A stretch of 64,000 bases of DNA from assembly GCA_947095535.1 (NCBI GenBank), contig OX352773.1, positions 131,469,781-131,533,780 of the forward strand. The letters are read 5' to 3'. The DNA is from Poecilobothrus nobilitatus. Taxonomy: Eukaryota > Arthropoda > Insecta > Diptera > Dolichopodidae. A model generated the notes under the pieces. The model did not search any database and was not told the DNA's origin. It saw only the letters and a list, made by a program, of their open reading frames with translations. Shown here piece after piece: positions 47,726 to 60,274 of the stretch (position 1 is the stretch's first letter; the number at the start of each line of letters is the position of its first letter). A program made the position numbers and the translations under genes.

Positions 47726-49094
47726 ATGCCTTTTAAACGCCCAAATCCTTACCCTAACTATAATAAGGTTAGGAAACTTAAATTAAACCATTTGGAAAGT
47801 ATTAAAGAAGAAAATTGTGAGGATAACGCTAATATTCGCGAAAATCCAAATAATATATTATTTTTCCCATTATTAAATAACTCATATTTGAGCTTTGAAA
47901 ATTCCGATCGTTTAACTCCTATAAACATGGAACCAATAAATAATAATAATTTACCAGAATTCCCAATTTTAAATCAAAACCCACAAAGTCCAAGAGAAAA
48001 TATTGTAACGTTAAATACAACTGATATTTTCAACTTGTTAAGAGTTCCAGACGCTATAAAAGACCTTCCGAAATTTGAAGGTAATCCGAAATTATTATTT
48101 GAATTTATTAGCAATTGTGAAGAAATTCTTTCAATAATTGCATGTACAGACGGGACTCCCTACGGACAAATGTTACTTAGAGCAGTTAGAAATAAAATCG
48201 TAGGGCCAGCTAATGAGGTATTAAACATGTACGGTACTACATTAGTGTGGGAAAATATTAAAGAAAATTTAATTCTCCACTATTCAGACAAGAGAAACGA
48301 AACCTCTCTTATCCGAGACCTTCACGGTCTTAAACAAAATAACAAGACTGTAGAAACCTTCTACAGTGAAGTGATAGAAATTTTAGCTACTATGACAAAC
48401 CATACATGAAAGAAATTCCGCTATTATAAATTCTAAACGAGATTTATATACTGAAATGTGTTTAAATGTCTTTTTATCGGGTTTGAGGGAACCTTTGGGC
48501 TCAACTATAAGAGCCATGAAACCTCAATCATTATCGGTAGCTTTTTCATACTCTATTAAAGAACAAAATATTTCATATACTAAATTTAACAATAATTCAA
48601 TTACATCTAATAATCGTTTCTCACAAAATTTACAACAACCACGGTACCAAAATTTCAATAGACCACAAAATTCATTTCATTCACCCCCACGAAATTCCTT
48701 TTTTAATAATAATAATAAGCAAAATAACCAATTTAATCAGAATAAATTCCAAAGACAAAATTGGAATTCTGATAGACCAAATAATCAAAATATTACTCCC
48801 ATGGATATTAGTACCGGTAATACAGTTCAACGTCGGTTAAACTCTTCAAGCCAACAAACTAGAAATTTTAATCAAAACCAAAATTTCAATAGAGAATTAT
48901 ACAATATATCAACAAATACATCTCAATGTTCATGTTCACATAGTAATAATAATAATAATTCTATTAAAAATGATAAATTTCAAAATTTAGACCAATTCTA
49001 TAATTTTGAACACAATATTCCAGCTTGGATAAATAATACCAACATTGAAGAAACCCCGGAAAATCAAAATTTTCCGCCAACTGCCTCGAACTAA
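47726..49094 (+). pseudogene. Errantivirus gag, frameshifted
   Basis: The first frame (47726-48409) holds a capsid-like region with IKDLPKFEGNPKLLFEFIS and LIRDLHGLKQNNKTVETFY, typical of gypsy-group Gag. A frameshift near 48405 moves the reading to a second frame that runs to 49094. The C-terminal half is extremely Asn/Gln/Phe/Arg-rich (FNRPQNSFHSPPRNSFFNNN) and lacks a clear CCHC zinc knuckle, as in 17.6/297 relatives. It would form the particle core and bind RNA. As it stands it cannot make a full-length Gag unless the shift is a sequencing error. Confidence 0.8.
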
Positions 49095-49095
49095 C

Positions 49096-52000
49096 CATCG
49101 GGTTCAAATTTCTTATTGACACCGGTTCATCCAACTCTTTTATAAGTCCTGATTTACTACAAAAAAATCTTTGAAAAAATTAAACCTATTTCTACCGCCT
49201 TCAATAATATCGAATTAAATCAACAAGTTACTCTACCGAACTTTGCTGAATTTAACCATCCTGGAAAAACCAAATTTTTAATCTTCAAATTTCACGAACT
49301 TCTTTCGTGAAACAAATTTCACGAAATTTTGACGGACTTCTTGGTTATGAAGCACTTTCAACTTTAGGTGCCAAAGTGGACACTGAAAATGAAATTCTAA
49401 TTACAAAATATTCTACCTTACTTCTAAATTTCAAACCGAATTATATGTCTAATAAATTCATAATCGAACCTAATTTTAAACAAATCTTTAAACTACCAGT
49501 TGATATAGAATATGGTGATATCATAGTCACTAAATTACAATTAAAACCTGGATTGTATATACAAGAAGGTATCTACAATGCTAACGATTGGTACAGTTTT
49601 ATTGAAGTTTCAAATTTTCTTCCAACTCAACAAATTGTTTTCCTCGAGCAACCTTTAAAAGTTAATACCTACTCTTCTAATCAATTTATCGAAATTAATA
49701 ACTTTAATCTTTCCTGTTCAACTTCCAATACTCTTCCTCAAAATTTTTATAAATATCTGAGAGTTTCCCACTTAAATCAGAGTTTTAGTTAATTTATGTA
49801 AAAATTACGATGACGTTTTTTATAAAGAAGACCAAAATTTAACATTTACAAATAAAGTTAAACATCGTATTAATACAGTTGATGATATTCCTATATATAC
49901 GAAATCCTATAGATACTCTTACGTGCATAAGGAGGAAGTAAAAAGACAAATTAATGATATGTTGTCCCAAGGTATCATTCGACCCAGCCATTCTCCATGG
50001 AGCTCTCCTGTTTGGATCGTTCCAAAAAAAAGTAAACGCGAGCGGTAAACAGAAATGGCGATTAGTCATTGACTATCGCAAGGTTAATGAAAAGACAATA
50101 AGTGATCGTTACCCATAACCCAATATTACGGAAATTCTCGATAAACTAGGAAAAAGTATGTACTTTATTACACTTGATTTAGCTTCGGGTTTTCATCAAA
50201 TAGAGATGGACCCAAAAGACGTTCAAAAAACAGCATTCACTGTTGAAGGTGGCCATTTCGAATACTTAAGAATGCCATTCGGGCTGAAAAATGCCCCATT
50301 TACTTTTCAACGCCTCATGGATAATATCCTTGAGAATTTACAATATGTTTGGTCTACTTAGATGATATTATCGTCTACTCAACTTCGCTTCAGGAACATG
50401 AGGAAAGCCTGAGAAAAGTATTCGAAAAACTTCGTCAATCGAACCTTAAGGTTTAGCTTGACAAATCCGAATTCCTCCATAAAGAAGTAGCATTTTTAGG
50501 TCATATTGTGACCACAGAAGGAGTCAAACCTAATCCTGAAAAAATCAAAGCCATCAAAAATTTCCAATTCCAAAAACCCAAAAGGAAATTAAATCATTCC
50601 TTGCACTTTTAGGGTACTATCGTAAATTTATAAAAGATTTCGCGAAATTAACTAAGCCACTCACTTCATGTTTAAAGAAAAACAAAAAAATTGATCTTAA
50701 CGACCAATATGTTAAAACATTCGAGTTATGTAAAAAACTACTTATTAACGATCCAATCTTATAATATCCTGACTTTTCGAAACCTTTCGTACTAACAACT
50801 GACGCAAGCAATATCGCAATAGGAGCTGTACTATCTCAAGGCCCTATTGGTAATGATTTACCCATTTGTTTCGCAAGTCGTACTCTCACCGACACCGAGA
50901 TTAACTACTCAACAATTGAAAAAGAACTCTTAGCCATAGTATGGGCCACTAAATACTTTACGGTCACAAATTTCAAATCGTTACAGATCATAAACCGTTA
51001 ACTTGGCTCATGAGTCTTAAAGACCCAAATTCAAAATTAGTCAGATGGCGCCTTAAACTTGAGAAATTTGACTACCAAGTCATCTACAAAAAAGGCACTC
51101 AAAATGCAAACGCTGACGCTTTAAGTAGAACTATAATTGAGGAAACTCCAACCAAAATTCCCAACATCGACATTAATATTAACGAAACAAATTCAATAAG
51201 ATCTTTTAATTCCAACATTGTTTCTACAATCTCTAATACTAACCCCAACACTCAATCTAACCCTAATCCAAATTCTGATTCATCCTCTACTATTCATTCT
51301 GCTGTTGAAAACCTTGATGATGGAATACATATCTCTGAACGACCGTTAAATTAATTTAACCTTCAAGTAATCTTAATAAAAACTGATACAAGACCTCCAT
51401 TCTCATTAGAATCCGTTTTTAGAAATAAATATCGTAGAACAATTCGTAGTCCTGCATTTAACGAAGAAAATGTCACTGAAATCCTTAAAGTATACTTAGC
51501 TCCAAACAAACTTTCGGCAATTCACATAGACGATGAAACATTTAAAATAATACAAAATGTATATTCCAAATATTTTTCAAATAGTAAAACCTTTAAACTA
51601 GTTAGATGCACTGAATTTTTAACGGACATAAAGGAAAATGACGAAACAAGACAAATTAATAAGAGATTATCATATTAAGAACAATCACAGAGGCATAAAC
51701 GAAACATTGAACCACTTAAAAAGGAAATATTACTTTCCGTTTCTAAAAAATAAAATTCAAAAAACAATAAATAATTGTGAAATCTGTAACAGATTTAAAT
51801 AGACATCCAGTCAAATTAAAATTCGAAAAAACTGAAATCCCTACAAAACCTTTAGACATAATACATATCGACATATATACAATAAATAACTCTTTGAACT
51901 TAACAATAATCGACAAATTCTCTAAATTTGCATCAGCTTACCCTCTAGAAACCAGGAATAGTCTTAATATTGTCAAATGAATTAAACATTTCATAAGCCT

Positions 52001-52620
52001 TCACGGTATTCCTCAAAAAATTGTATGTGATCAAGGTGGTGAATTTACTGCCAATATTTTCAAAGATTTTTGCCTTCAATATAATATCAATGTTCACTGC
52101 ACTTCCTTTCAACAATCTCACAACAAACAAACAAACTCACCTGTTGAACGTCTTCATTCTACAATTATCGAAATTTATAGAATCATTTTAAATAAAATTA
52201 AAGAAAATAATATTGAAATAAACCACTCTGATATTTTGAAACGAATGCTTAATAACCTATAATAACTCAATACACTCTTCGACAAAATTTACTTCTTTTG
52301 AACTGTTTTATGGAAAAACCTCCAAATTTAATGATAATGTAAAATTTAATAACGAACATGAATATTTAGAAAAGTTGAATTTATTTAAACAAGAATTATA
52401 CTCAAAAATAAAATCGCAATTAGAAAAAATTATGAATCAAAATATTGATAAAGTAAACAGTAAGAAAGACCCTGTCGAAATAAATAAGAAACAAGTAATA
52501 TCCAGAAAAGAAAACCGTAGAAATAAAATCACTGCTAGATTTAAAAGATGTAGACTTAAGAAAAATAATAAAGTTACAGTTATTACAAAAAATAATCAAA
52601 AATTACATAAATTAAACGTA
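49096..52620 (+). pseudogene. Errantivirus pol (PR-RT-RNaseH-IN), multiply broken
   Basis: Order seen: protease with FLIDTGSSNSF (active-site DTG at 49118-49126); a linker with FDGLLGYEALSTLG; RT with [30 protein letters not shown] (50158 on), [20 protein letters not shown] and the catalytic YLDDIIVYS (50355 on); RNase H with [16 protein letters not shown] and [15 protein letters not shown]; the integrase zinc-finger region (CEICNRF near 51776); the integrase core with IIHIDIY, VCDQGGEFT and PVERLHS as the D, D, E positions; then a basic C-terminal part. At least six frameshifts and several in-frame stops interrupt it, some in mononucleotide runs and some true substitutions. A short deletion removes part of RNase H near 50960. 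The exact end of pol is approximate. Confidence 0.85.
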
Positions 52621-54246
52621 AACTTAAAGTTCAGACTGATATCGCTAGCCCTTAGCCAGCGGATGGAAATTCATGATATTTCAAATAATAATGGCATTCT
52701 CCCTTTAAACCTTGGTTCAGCAAAAGTTATAAAAACTCATATAAACTTCCTTCATATTGTTAAATTGGAACAGTATCAACAAAACATAAATAACTTAGAA
52801 ATTTCTATAAATTCACTAGACAAAATAACCACTTTAGATCAATCTCTCACAATTTCCAAACTAAAATTTGGAACTTTATAAGATAAACTATCTAACTTAA
52901 TGCCCACATTCCGGAAACGTAGAGGTATAATAAACGGATTAGGAACTCTTATTAAAAGTATCACAGGAAATATGGGCGCAAATGACGCATTAAAACTAAA
53001 CGAAGAAATCGAAACTATTATCAAGACAGAAAATAACTTAAAAAACAGTATTTTCAACCAAAACCTTTTGAATAATAATATGATCAAACGGTTTGAAAAT
53101 ATCACAAACCACATTAACGAACAACAAACCTCAATAATCCACCATTTGAACGATATCCAAGATCAACTTAGAAATTCAACAAGATCTGAAAATTCAAAGT
53201 TCAAATATCTCCAATTATTACAACAAATTAATTACAATATCGATCTATTACAAGATCATTTAAATAATATCGCAGAAGCCGTTATCCTTGCAAAATTGAA
53301 TATAATATCAAAACAAATTCTAAACCAAAATGAAATTCAGGAAATCCATAATATTTTCCAAAATCAAAATTTAAGTTTAAAATCTGATGAAAACCTCTAT
53401 GAGATGATGGAACTACAAGCTTATTATAACAATACAAATATAATTTTTAACATCCAGATTCCTCTAATTTCTAATAAAACATTCTCATTCTTTCACATCA
53501 TAACACTTCCTATTCAATCTACTAAAACTATTTCTTCTAAACCTTTCATAATTATATATTCAGTACTTAGATAAAAAATGTCCAAAAATAGAAAATTTAT
53601 TTTATTGCAAGGAAAATCCACATAGGGAAAGAGTTCAAAATTCAACATGTATTGGCAACCTAATACAAAACAAGCCTACATCATGTGAATTACACAACAG
53701 AGAAACGGATTTAGAAATCTTTCAACCTGAACCAAATTATATTGCATTAATCAATATTCCAGAAACAACTATCCTTACAACTTGTGGTACAAGTCATAAA
53801 AAACTTAAAGGCTCTATACTTATACATTTCAACAACTGTGAAATAAAAATCAACAGCGTAACATATACATCAGTAATCAATAGCCATTGGGACGAAATAA
53901 ACATCCAACCAACCATTTTCAACAAAATCAATTCAACTTATTCAAATAGTAAAATACTTTTAAAAAACTTAAATAATTATCAATTTACTGAATTCAAAGC
54001 AGATCAATCAACAATAATCGAAAGAAATACAATTTACACTTCACTTTCACTAACTGTCGTTACTATATTATTCATAATCACAATTACATTTCATTTAATA
54101 TTCTACATCCTGTATCGCAAGAAAAAATACTACACCAATACTATAATACCAGTCAATTTCAAACAACCAGGAATTATAAATGAAAATCAAGCCAACATTT
54201 TAGCTGTTCCATCCATCGAACCGACAACTCGATTCACCTGGCCGTA
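52620..54246 (+). pseudogene. Errantivirus env (F-like envelope protein), broken
   Basis: Envelope gene of the type shared with insect baculovirus F proteins. It begins within the frame open from 52375, after the basic integrase tail. An in-frame stop at 52879-52881 lies shortly before a furin-type site, RKRR followed by GIINGLG (52912 on), the expected cleavage site and fusion peptide start. A frameshift near 53555-53575 separates the central helical region from the C-terminal third. That third has Cys-containing ectodomain segments and a hydrophobic transmembrane segment (about 54044-54118), followed by a short basic cytoplasmic tail ending at the TAA at 54244-54246. In these elements env is translated from a spliced RNA; the splice sites were not determined. 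It is not functional as written. Confidence 0.82.
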
Positions 54247-54257
54247 ACATCTATCTT

Positions 54258-54267
54258 AGGGGGGAGG
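54258..54267 (+). other. Polypurine tract
   Basis: AGGGGGGAGG immediately before the 3' LTR, the expected primer for plus-strand DNA synthesis. Confidence 0.8.
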
Positions 54268-54592
54268 AGTTATGTATCCTATACCGGACACTACAACAAC
54301 AACTAACATATTATTATAAGTTAACTTACTAACCATTAATACATTATTTTACCTTATATTATTATATTATATTTTTGCTAACCTAATCATACTTGTAAAT
54401 TAATAAAAGTTAAATTAAAGGTAACTTGTTCCATCATGTTAAAATCAATTGAGTTATAAAGTATCAAATTATTTCTCACTATTATTGTAGACATAGAATC
54501 AGCACCTTTTAATTAAACATGTGTAACTTACCGGTGCTGGTTCAACAAATAAATAATATATAAGGAACCAAAATTGTAAAAATCAAAATTAG
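54268..54592 (+). mobile_element. 3' LTR, truncated
   Basis: Matches the first 325 bases of the 5' LTR with three substitutions (in ATTGAGTTATAAAG, CTCACTATTATTG and GTGCTGGTTC). It then stops after AAAATCAAAATT, losing about 95 bases including the end. It is joined directly to a piece of family B, so no target duplication can be checked. Confidence 0.85.
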
Positions 54593-55168
54593 CTTCATTA
54601 ATTTCCAAGAGGTGCAAGAATCCTGAACCGGCTGCTCTAGACCAACCAAATTTTACAAAAGTTGTTGGCATGTAACTCGACACCTCTTTACTAAATTTCA
54701 GATTCCTAGCTCCAATAAACACTGAGTTATTCTCATTTAAACGGAGAAGTTGTATGGCAGCTACCCGAACCCGTCGCACCACCACAACCCAATTTTGCCA
54801 AAGTTGTTGCCATAAAACTTGATCATCATTTGCAAAATTTCAGAAACCTAGCTTGAATAGATACTGAGTTATTTCTATATAAAGATAGAAGTTGTATGGC
54901 AGCTACTCGAACCCGCCGACCGAAAATGTGGAAGTTAAATAGCAAAACTAACAATTTTGCAAAGGTGACGTAAAAAAAATTTCAGCCCCCCAGCTCCTTC
55001 ATTTTTTGAGTTATCGTGCGGACGGACGGACGTACATGGCTTAATCGACTCAGAATTCGATTCTGAGCCGATCCATACCTTTGACACTATATCTAGCTCG
55101 ACTCCTTTAAGGTGTCACAAACGTAATGGCAAATTTATTATACCCTTGAACATAGTTAATACGGGTAT
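54593..55168 (+). mobile_element. Helitron-like family B, copy 3 (5'-truncated)
   Basis: Starts in the middle of a 259-bp unit (AGCTTCATTAATTTCCAAGA), runs through one and a half units, then the GACGGACGGACG microsatellite, the conserved block (GGCTTAATCGACTCAGAATT) and the terminal hairpin ending near 55168. Its 5' half is missing exactly where the LTR is cut. Confidence 0.75.
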
Positions 55169-56689
55169 AATAAAAATTATAGCTTTTTTTCTAATATATT
55201 TAATTTTTACATACGTTTTTGTATCAGCATAAAATTTTACAAATTATTTAAGTTACTCTTAAAATTTTGTTATTTAAATAGAATCAGACTAGGTATACAT
55301 TCATATATAACCGACCTCATACGTTAATCTAAAAGGTAGGTATTGTTTTCATACTAAACATTTGTACCTGAGATTTTGCAAATATGCACTACTCCGCTGT
55401 GTAGAAGGCTGTAAAAAATTTATAGCGTGATGTCTGGCTGTGTATGTGTATGTGTAAAAAACCTATAAAACAAAGTAAATCTATTTTGAACGAACAATTA
55501 GAATTGCCAAATTCATCTATGTTAAATATTTGTTTAGAATTGTAATTAATTAGTAGGTATAAATGTAATATTAAAAAATTGGAAAATTATTCATGTTTAG
55601 TACTAAATTGTATTCGCCCTGATGATGGCAGTGATGCCGAAATATATATAGGCTTTATAATAAATAAATATAATATTTTAAGACTTATAAAAAAAAAAAA
55701 TATTAATAAAATTATTTTGTGGACAAAAAGTATAAATAAAAAACAAGTTTTTACTCAATAAATCTAAAAAAAATGTTGTTAAATGATTAGAAGTTATTTG
55801 CTTTGATATAAATTAGTAGCGTGTAGTAGCGGTTGGTACTGTCGAGGAGACAACTGATTTTTTTTCTAATGATCTAATGCTTTTCTTTTTTTTTGTGTAT
55901 TGAAATCATCAAACGATCAATGAACAAAGCATTCAACCAATTTTTTGTTATTTTGCTTCAACTGATTAATTTTAGATTAAATCAACAAGAAATCAAATTT
56001 ATATACTTTGTATATACTTGATTAATTACTAATTTCAATGTCAGAAGATAAAAGATTTAAAATTACAGATTAAATACAGAAAAACCATTAAAATTCGTTA
56101 AATATAATTGAACATTTTCAATTAAAATACAAAAAAAAAATTATAATTAAAATAATACATCATAATTCATAATAAATATATATGTATATTACATTATGTA
56201 TCTGTAAACACTTACAAACATATAAACTTTTTCAAGAATATAAAATCATAAATAATATAAAATGACTAAAACTTCCACCTAACATATTTTTTTGTAAAAT
56301 TTTTTCCTCATATTATATCTTATCGCTTGAGATTCGTGTTTAAAAATTATATTTGTATTAGCCTATAAATTCTTATATTTTTTGTTAATTAAAATATTAA
56401 ATTAATTTGAATCTTTTTTGTTTTTTCTATAGTGATTTAGATTAATTTCTAGAATTTGCTTTTGAAATTTACATATATTGACTGTCGCTAATTCATTATA
56501 TTTATAAGAAACGTCGGTTTTTAAAACAATAATCTTTTAAAAATACATATGTATGTACATATGTACATATGTATGTATATTCAAAATAAAATAAAAACTT
56601 AAAATATGAATTTATATTTGGCTAAACATTAAAAAAAATATTTTTATTTTCCTGTATTTAAAAAGTCGAAACAAATATATTTCATATTA
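55169..56689. other. No gene identified
   Basis: AT-rich, with a short GTGTATGTGTATGTGT tract at about 55440 and ATGTACATATGT repeats at about 56545-56580. A 60-codon frame at 55579-55761 has no recognisable feature and is probably chance. Confidence 0.45.
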
Positions 56690-58133
56690 AACGAGGAAGA
56701 ATACAGTTGCCTTGTCAACTCTTAGATACCTGTACGAACCGTTAGTATGTTCATAGCCTGTCACTCTTCTTATATTATTTTCTTAATTTTTTGTTATTTT
56801 AAAATAATGTGGGTGAATTTTATAATTTCTAGAACTATGGGTTGTACATATATCCAAACTATATGTTTAACATTCTTCAAAAGCAGATTCTAACCTTCCA
56901 CATAACAATTATCAATCTAAAACTTTTACAAATATGCTATAGGTAGTACCAAGACCTAAGTAAACATAGTAAAATGTAGTTGTGAGAGAATTGCAATCGA
57001 TTCTGACGCATCGTTCGTATGTACAATTTCATAATTGATATGACTATGTGAGTCTTGATTATAGCCATATAAGCGTGTACAAAATTTTAAAGTATGAAAG
57101 TAGTCTCGACGTATACTATTACGATATTGAGGCAATTTATCTTAAGAAGCTTTTAAAGTAAAAAATTTAAAGGAAGACAATTTTTTAAATGCATATTTAT
57201 GAATGAAAGTATTATATTTTAATATTTTTCTTTAATGAATTATGTAAAAAAGCCGCGACTTTAATTTTCTCTTTGGACCAAATTGAATAAAGTAAATGGT
57301 TTTTGTGTTATTTCAATTCAAGATTTATAGTTGGCCCATTTTTTTTTTTGCATAAGACTACGTGTAAATTTGTTAAAAGCTGGCCCACTATTAAGCTTTT
57401 ACTCTCTGCACATCATGGCCTGATAATTGATGTGAGCCTCAATTTATACTATGGATATACATATGTATTATATATCATTGATTCATCAGTGACATATACG
57501 ATATGTAAATAAACATGAGTTATATAAGTATGTATACTAAATCATATAAATATAAATTCTTCAAGCAACCGTTATATTTTTTATTTATTTAATTTTTTTG
57601 TACTACGCATCATCATCCTCAACAATCAAATTATCGAGTAAAAATAAAATTCAAAAAAATAGTTAAAGAAATTTGTTAGAAAAATTGAGAAAAATCAAGT
57701 CACACTTTCGTCAATTTTAAGTTAACGCTATATTATTAAGAAAAGTTGTTAATACAAATAAAAATATAATCTGGGAGCTTTAATTTTTGTATATTACTTC
57801 GAAAAAATTTGGACAGGTGTTCAAGTTACAGGTATTTAAAAATAAGGATTTTTTTAGTTTTTGACTCCATACAGTTGCAAAACGGGGAACGATACAAAAA
57901 TATTTTCTGAAATGACTCATACTTATTTTCAAAGATCTAACTTCTCTCAAAACCGCAAGTTTCTAACTTAAACCGTTTGGAAGACAGAAGGAATCAAGAA
58001 TTTACCAAAATTTGAGTTTCGTATAACGGTGAATTAAGACACCGTATGTCACAAGTATATATTTATTGTATATATGTTTTTAAAGCCAATAAAAGCAGTA
58101 ATTGTTTGGCGTTTTCAAATTGAAGATATTATA

Positions 58134-59157
58134 TAGGGTGTTCAAAATTGAGGTATAATTTTAATTTTAATAAAAAAAGACTTTTTTTTTGAAATATTAA
58201 ATATATTTTTATTTTAATTTATTACAAATAGGTTCCGGTTAATAATGAAAAATTATGTCGGCCAAGTGGCCCCCTCTACTACTTCGGCAGGCTTCCAATC
58301 TTTTACCAAAATTCTGAATCACGTTGTTCAATAAACTGTTCTCAATGGTTGAAATCTGCTCGATAATGTTGTTTTTAAGCTCTTGAATTGTTGTGGGATT
58401 ATTGCTGTACATTTTCGATTTCACAAAACCCCACAAAAAAAAAATCCAACGGTGTCAAATCGTACGACTTTGGTGGCGACATCACTCCTCCTCTACGAGA
58501 AATAATGCGATCTTCGAACTTTTCCTTCAAAAGATCCATTGTTTCTCTTGTTGTGTGGCAAGTGGCACCGTCTTGTTGAAACCACATATTCTCTACGTCC
58601 AAATCATCAATTTCCCGCCACAAAAAGCTTCGGATCATCTTCCTGTAGCGATTTCCATTGACCGTAATCGAATTTCCATTTGCGTTTTCAAAAAAATATG
58701 GTCCGATGATTCCTCCTGACCACAAACCACACCAAACCGTAACTTTTTGTGGATGTACTGGTTGCTCTAAGATAACCCTTGAATTCTCTTCACCCGAAAT
58801 GCGGCAATTCTGTTTATTAACGTAGCCATTGAGCTGGAAATGAGCTTCGTCGGTGAAGATTATTTTGTTAAAAAAATTCTCATTTTCTTCTTGTCTTTCT
58901 TGATAGTTTGATGTTTAATTGCTGCGAACGATGACGAATGGAAGTTTTTGGATCTTCTTCAACACTTCTGCTCACAGGTGCTGCATTCTCGGTTGAACGT
59001 CCACTACGTTGATAAATGTTTGCCATTTTCAAAAAATGTTGTAATAACAAAAAAACGTTGTTCCTTCGTGTATACCTAAAGAAACCTCGTATAAAAATTC
59101 CAGGTAGAAAAAAAATGGCGGGAAAATCAAAATGATACCTCAATTTTGAACACCCTT
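58134..59157 (-). mobile_element. Mariner transposon, DD41D (rosa-like), internally deleted
   Basis: Element of about 1.02 kb with terminal inverted repeats AGGGTGTTCAAAATTGAGGT at both ends, flanked by TA on each side (58132-58133, 59158-59159). The uninterrupted family A sequence continues across it. Transposase remnants are on the minus strand. The ends are intact, so it may have been mobilised in trans. Confidence 0.85.
58239..59143 (-). pseudogene. Mariner transposase pseudogene
   Basis: Three frames are needed. The N-terminal remnant (59143-58880) has MANIYQRSGRSTENAAPVSR and is cut within the DNA-binding region. After a deletion and frame change come KIIFTDEAHFQLNGY (first catalytic Asp), VTVWCGLWSGGIIGPYFF and WFQQDGATCHT (second Asp). 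Then YDLTPLDFFF gives the third Asp, 41 residues after the second, which is the DD41D spacing of rosa-type mariners rather than DD34D. A frameshift in a T-run near 58436 leads to the C-terminal part (58436-58239) with GFVKSKMYSNNPTTIQELKN and a stop. Confidence 0.85.
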
Positions 59158-59840
59158 TATAATACCTTATACAACTTGTGTTATAACAATTTAATATAGA
59201 GCTTTTTCAAACTTTGGGGAGCTGTAGCTCCGTAACGGGTGGGGCTTCTGAAAAAAGTTGTTAATAATAAAATTAATATTTTTATGATATCTATCAGCAG
59301 TTAAAATTTCATGGCTCTATTTCAAAAAAAATGTGGAGATCTAAAAGTTAGTTGTTCGAGACGTACCCGAAGCTTTGGTCGGATCTCAACCAAAAATAGG
59401 GAACCTACAAATTGATGTAAGAATATTTTGTGTTAATTTCAAGGCTCTAGCTTTCTTAGTTTTTGAGTTATCTTGCTGACGGACGGGCCGACAAAGCTTA
59501 GTCGACTTAGAATTTAATTCTGATCCGATCCATACCTTTGAAGGTACATCTAGCTATCTTATTTCGAGGTGTCACAAACGGAGGAGCAATTTTAATATAC
59601 CCGAACCTTATCGTACGAGTATAAAAATGTGGGTAGGACAAAAATTTTGATTAAAATAGTTATTAGGGTAGTTTTTTTTTAACTTTTCACCAATTAAAAC
59701 GGAATTTATGAAAGAAAAAAAAAATTATTATATTAAGTAATCTATTTTAATATTTTAATATAAATAAAAAGCAAATAAAATTTGATAAATTTTAATGATT
59801 TGCAAGAATTATGGAGCGTGAATCAAAAAATTAAATTCGA

Positions 59841-59935
59841 ATTCTATATCCGGCTTTTGTTGTAATATTTGTAGAATTATATCCGGCTTTTGTTGTCTAT
59901 ATCCGGTCTATATCCGGCTTTTGTTGTTTTTTGTA
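59841..59935. repeat. Short tandem repeat TATATCCGGCTTTTGTTGT
   Basis: TATATCCGGCTTTTGTTGT occurs at about 59844, 59879 and 59908, with a partial TATATCCGGT between the last two. A TTTGTAGAA flank is also repeated. It lies in non-coding DNA just beyond family A copy 6. Confidence 0.8.
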
Positions 59936-60274
59936 GAAATATAATCCATTTTAATTTCCTATTTAAGAACTTCAGAAACGGTTATATCCTTAAACGAAAT
60001 TTCTTTGTGAATTAAGTTTTTTTATGTTCAATTTGCTAGAGAGCGACAAAGTTGTGTGAAGATTTTCTACTCAATATTATAAAATTAATCATTTATAATA
60101 AGGTAAGGTAAACTATATAGTTCTGCATAAGGCCGTTCTATTTCATTTTGTGAATCAAATTCAATATTAGTTTTACCTTAAAAAAAAAACAAACATTTTA
60201 TTGCAATTCTTTTAAAGTTACAGTTATCAAAAAATTCAAATTGTAGTTATAAAGTATAATAGTAGGTTATTTAA

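Larger units (their letters stand above)
56690..59626 (+). mobile_element. Helitron-like family A, copy 6, with two insertions
   Basis: Starts AACGAGGAAGAATACAGTTG and ends with the conserved block and a slightly altered CGTACGAGTATAAAA. About 500 bp at 56942-57450 do not match other A copies (insertion or replacement; they begin after AAATATGCTATAG and contain no ORF match). A mariner is inserted at 58134-59157. Removing both leaves a normal A element. Confidence 0.68.
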
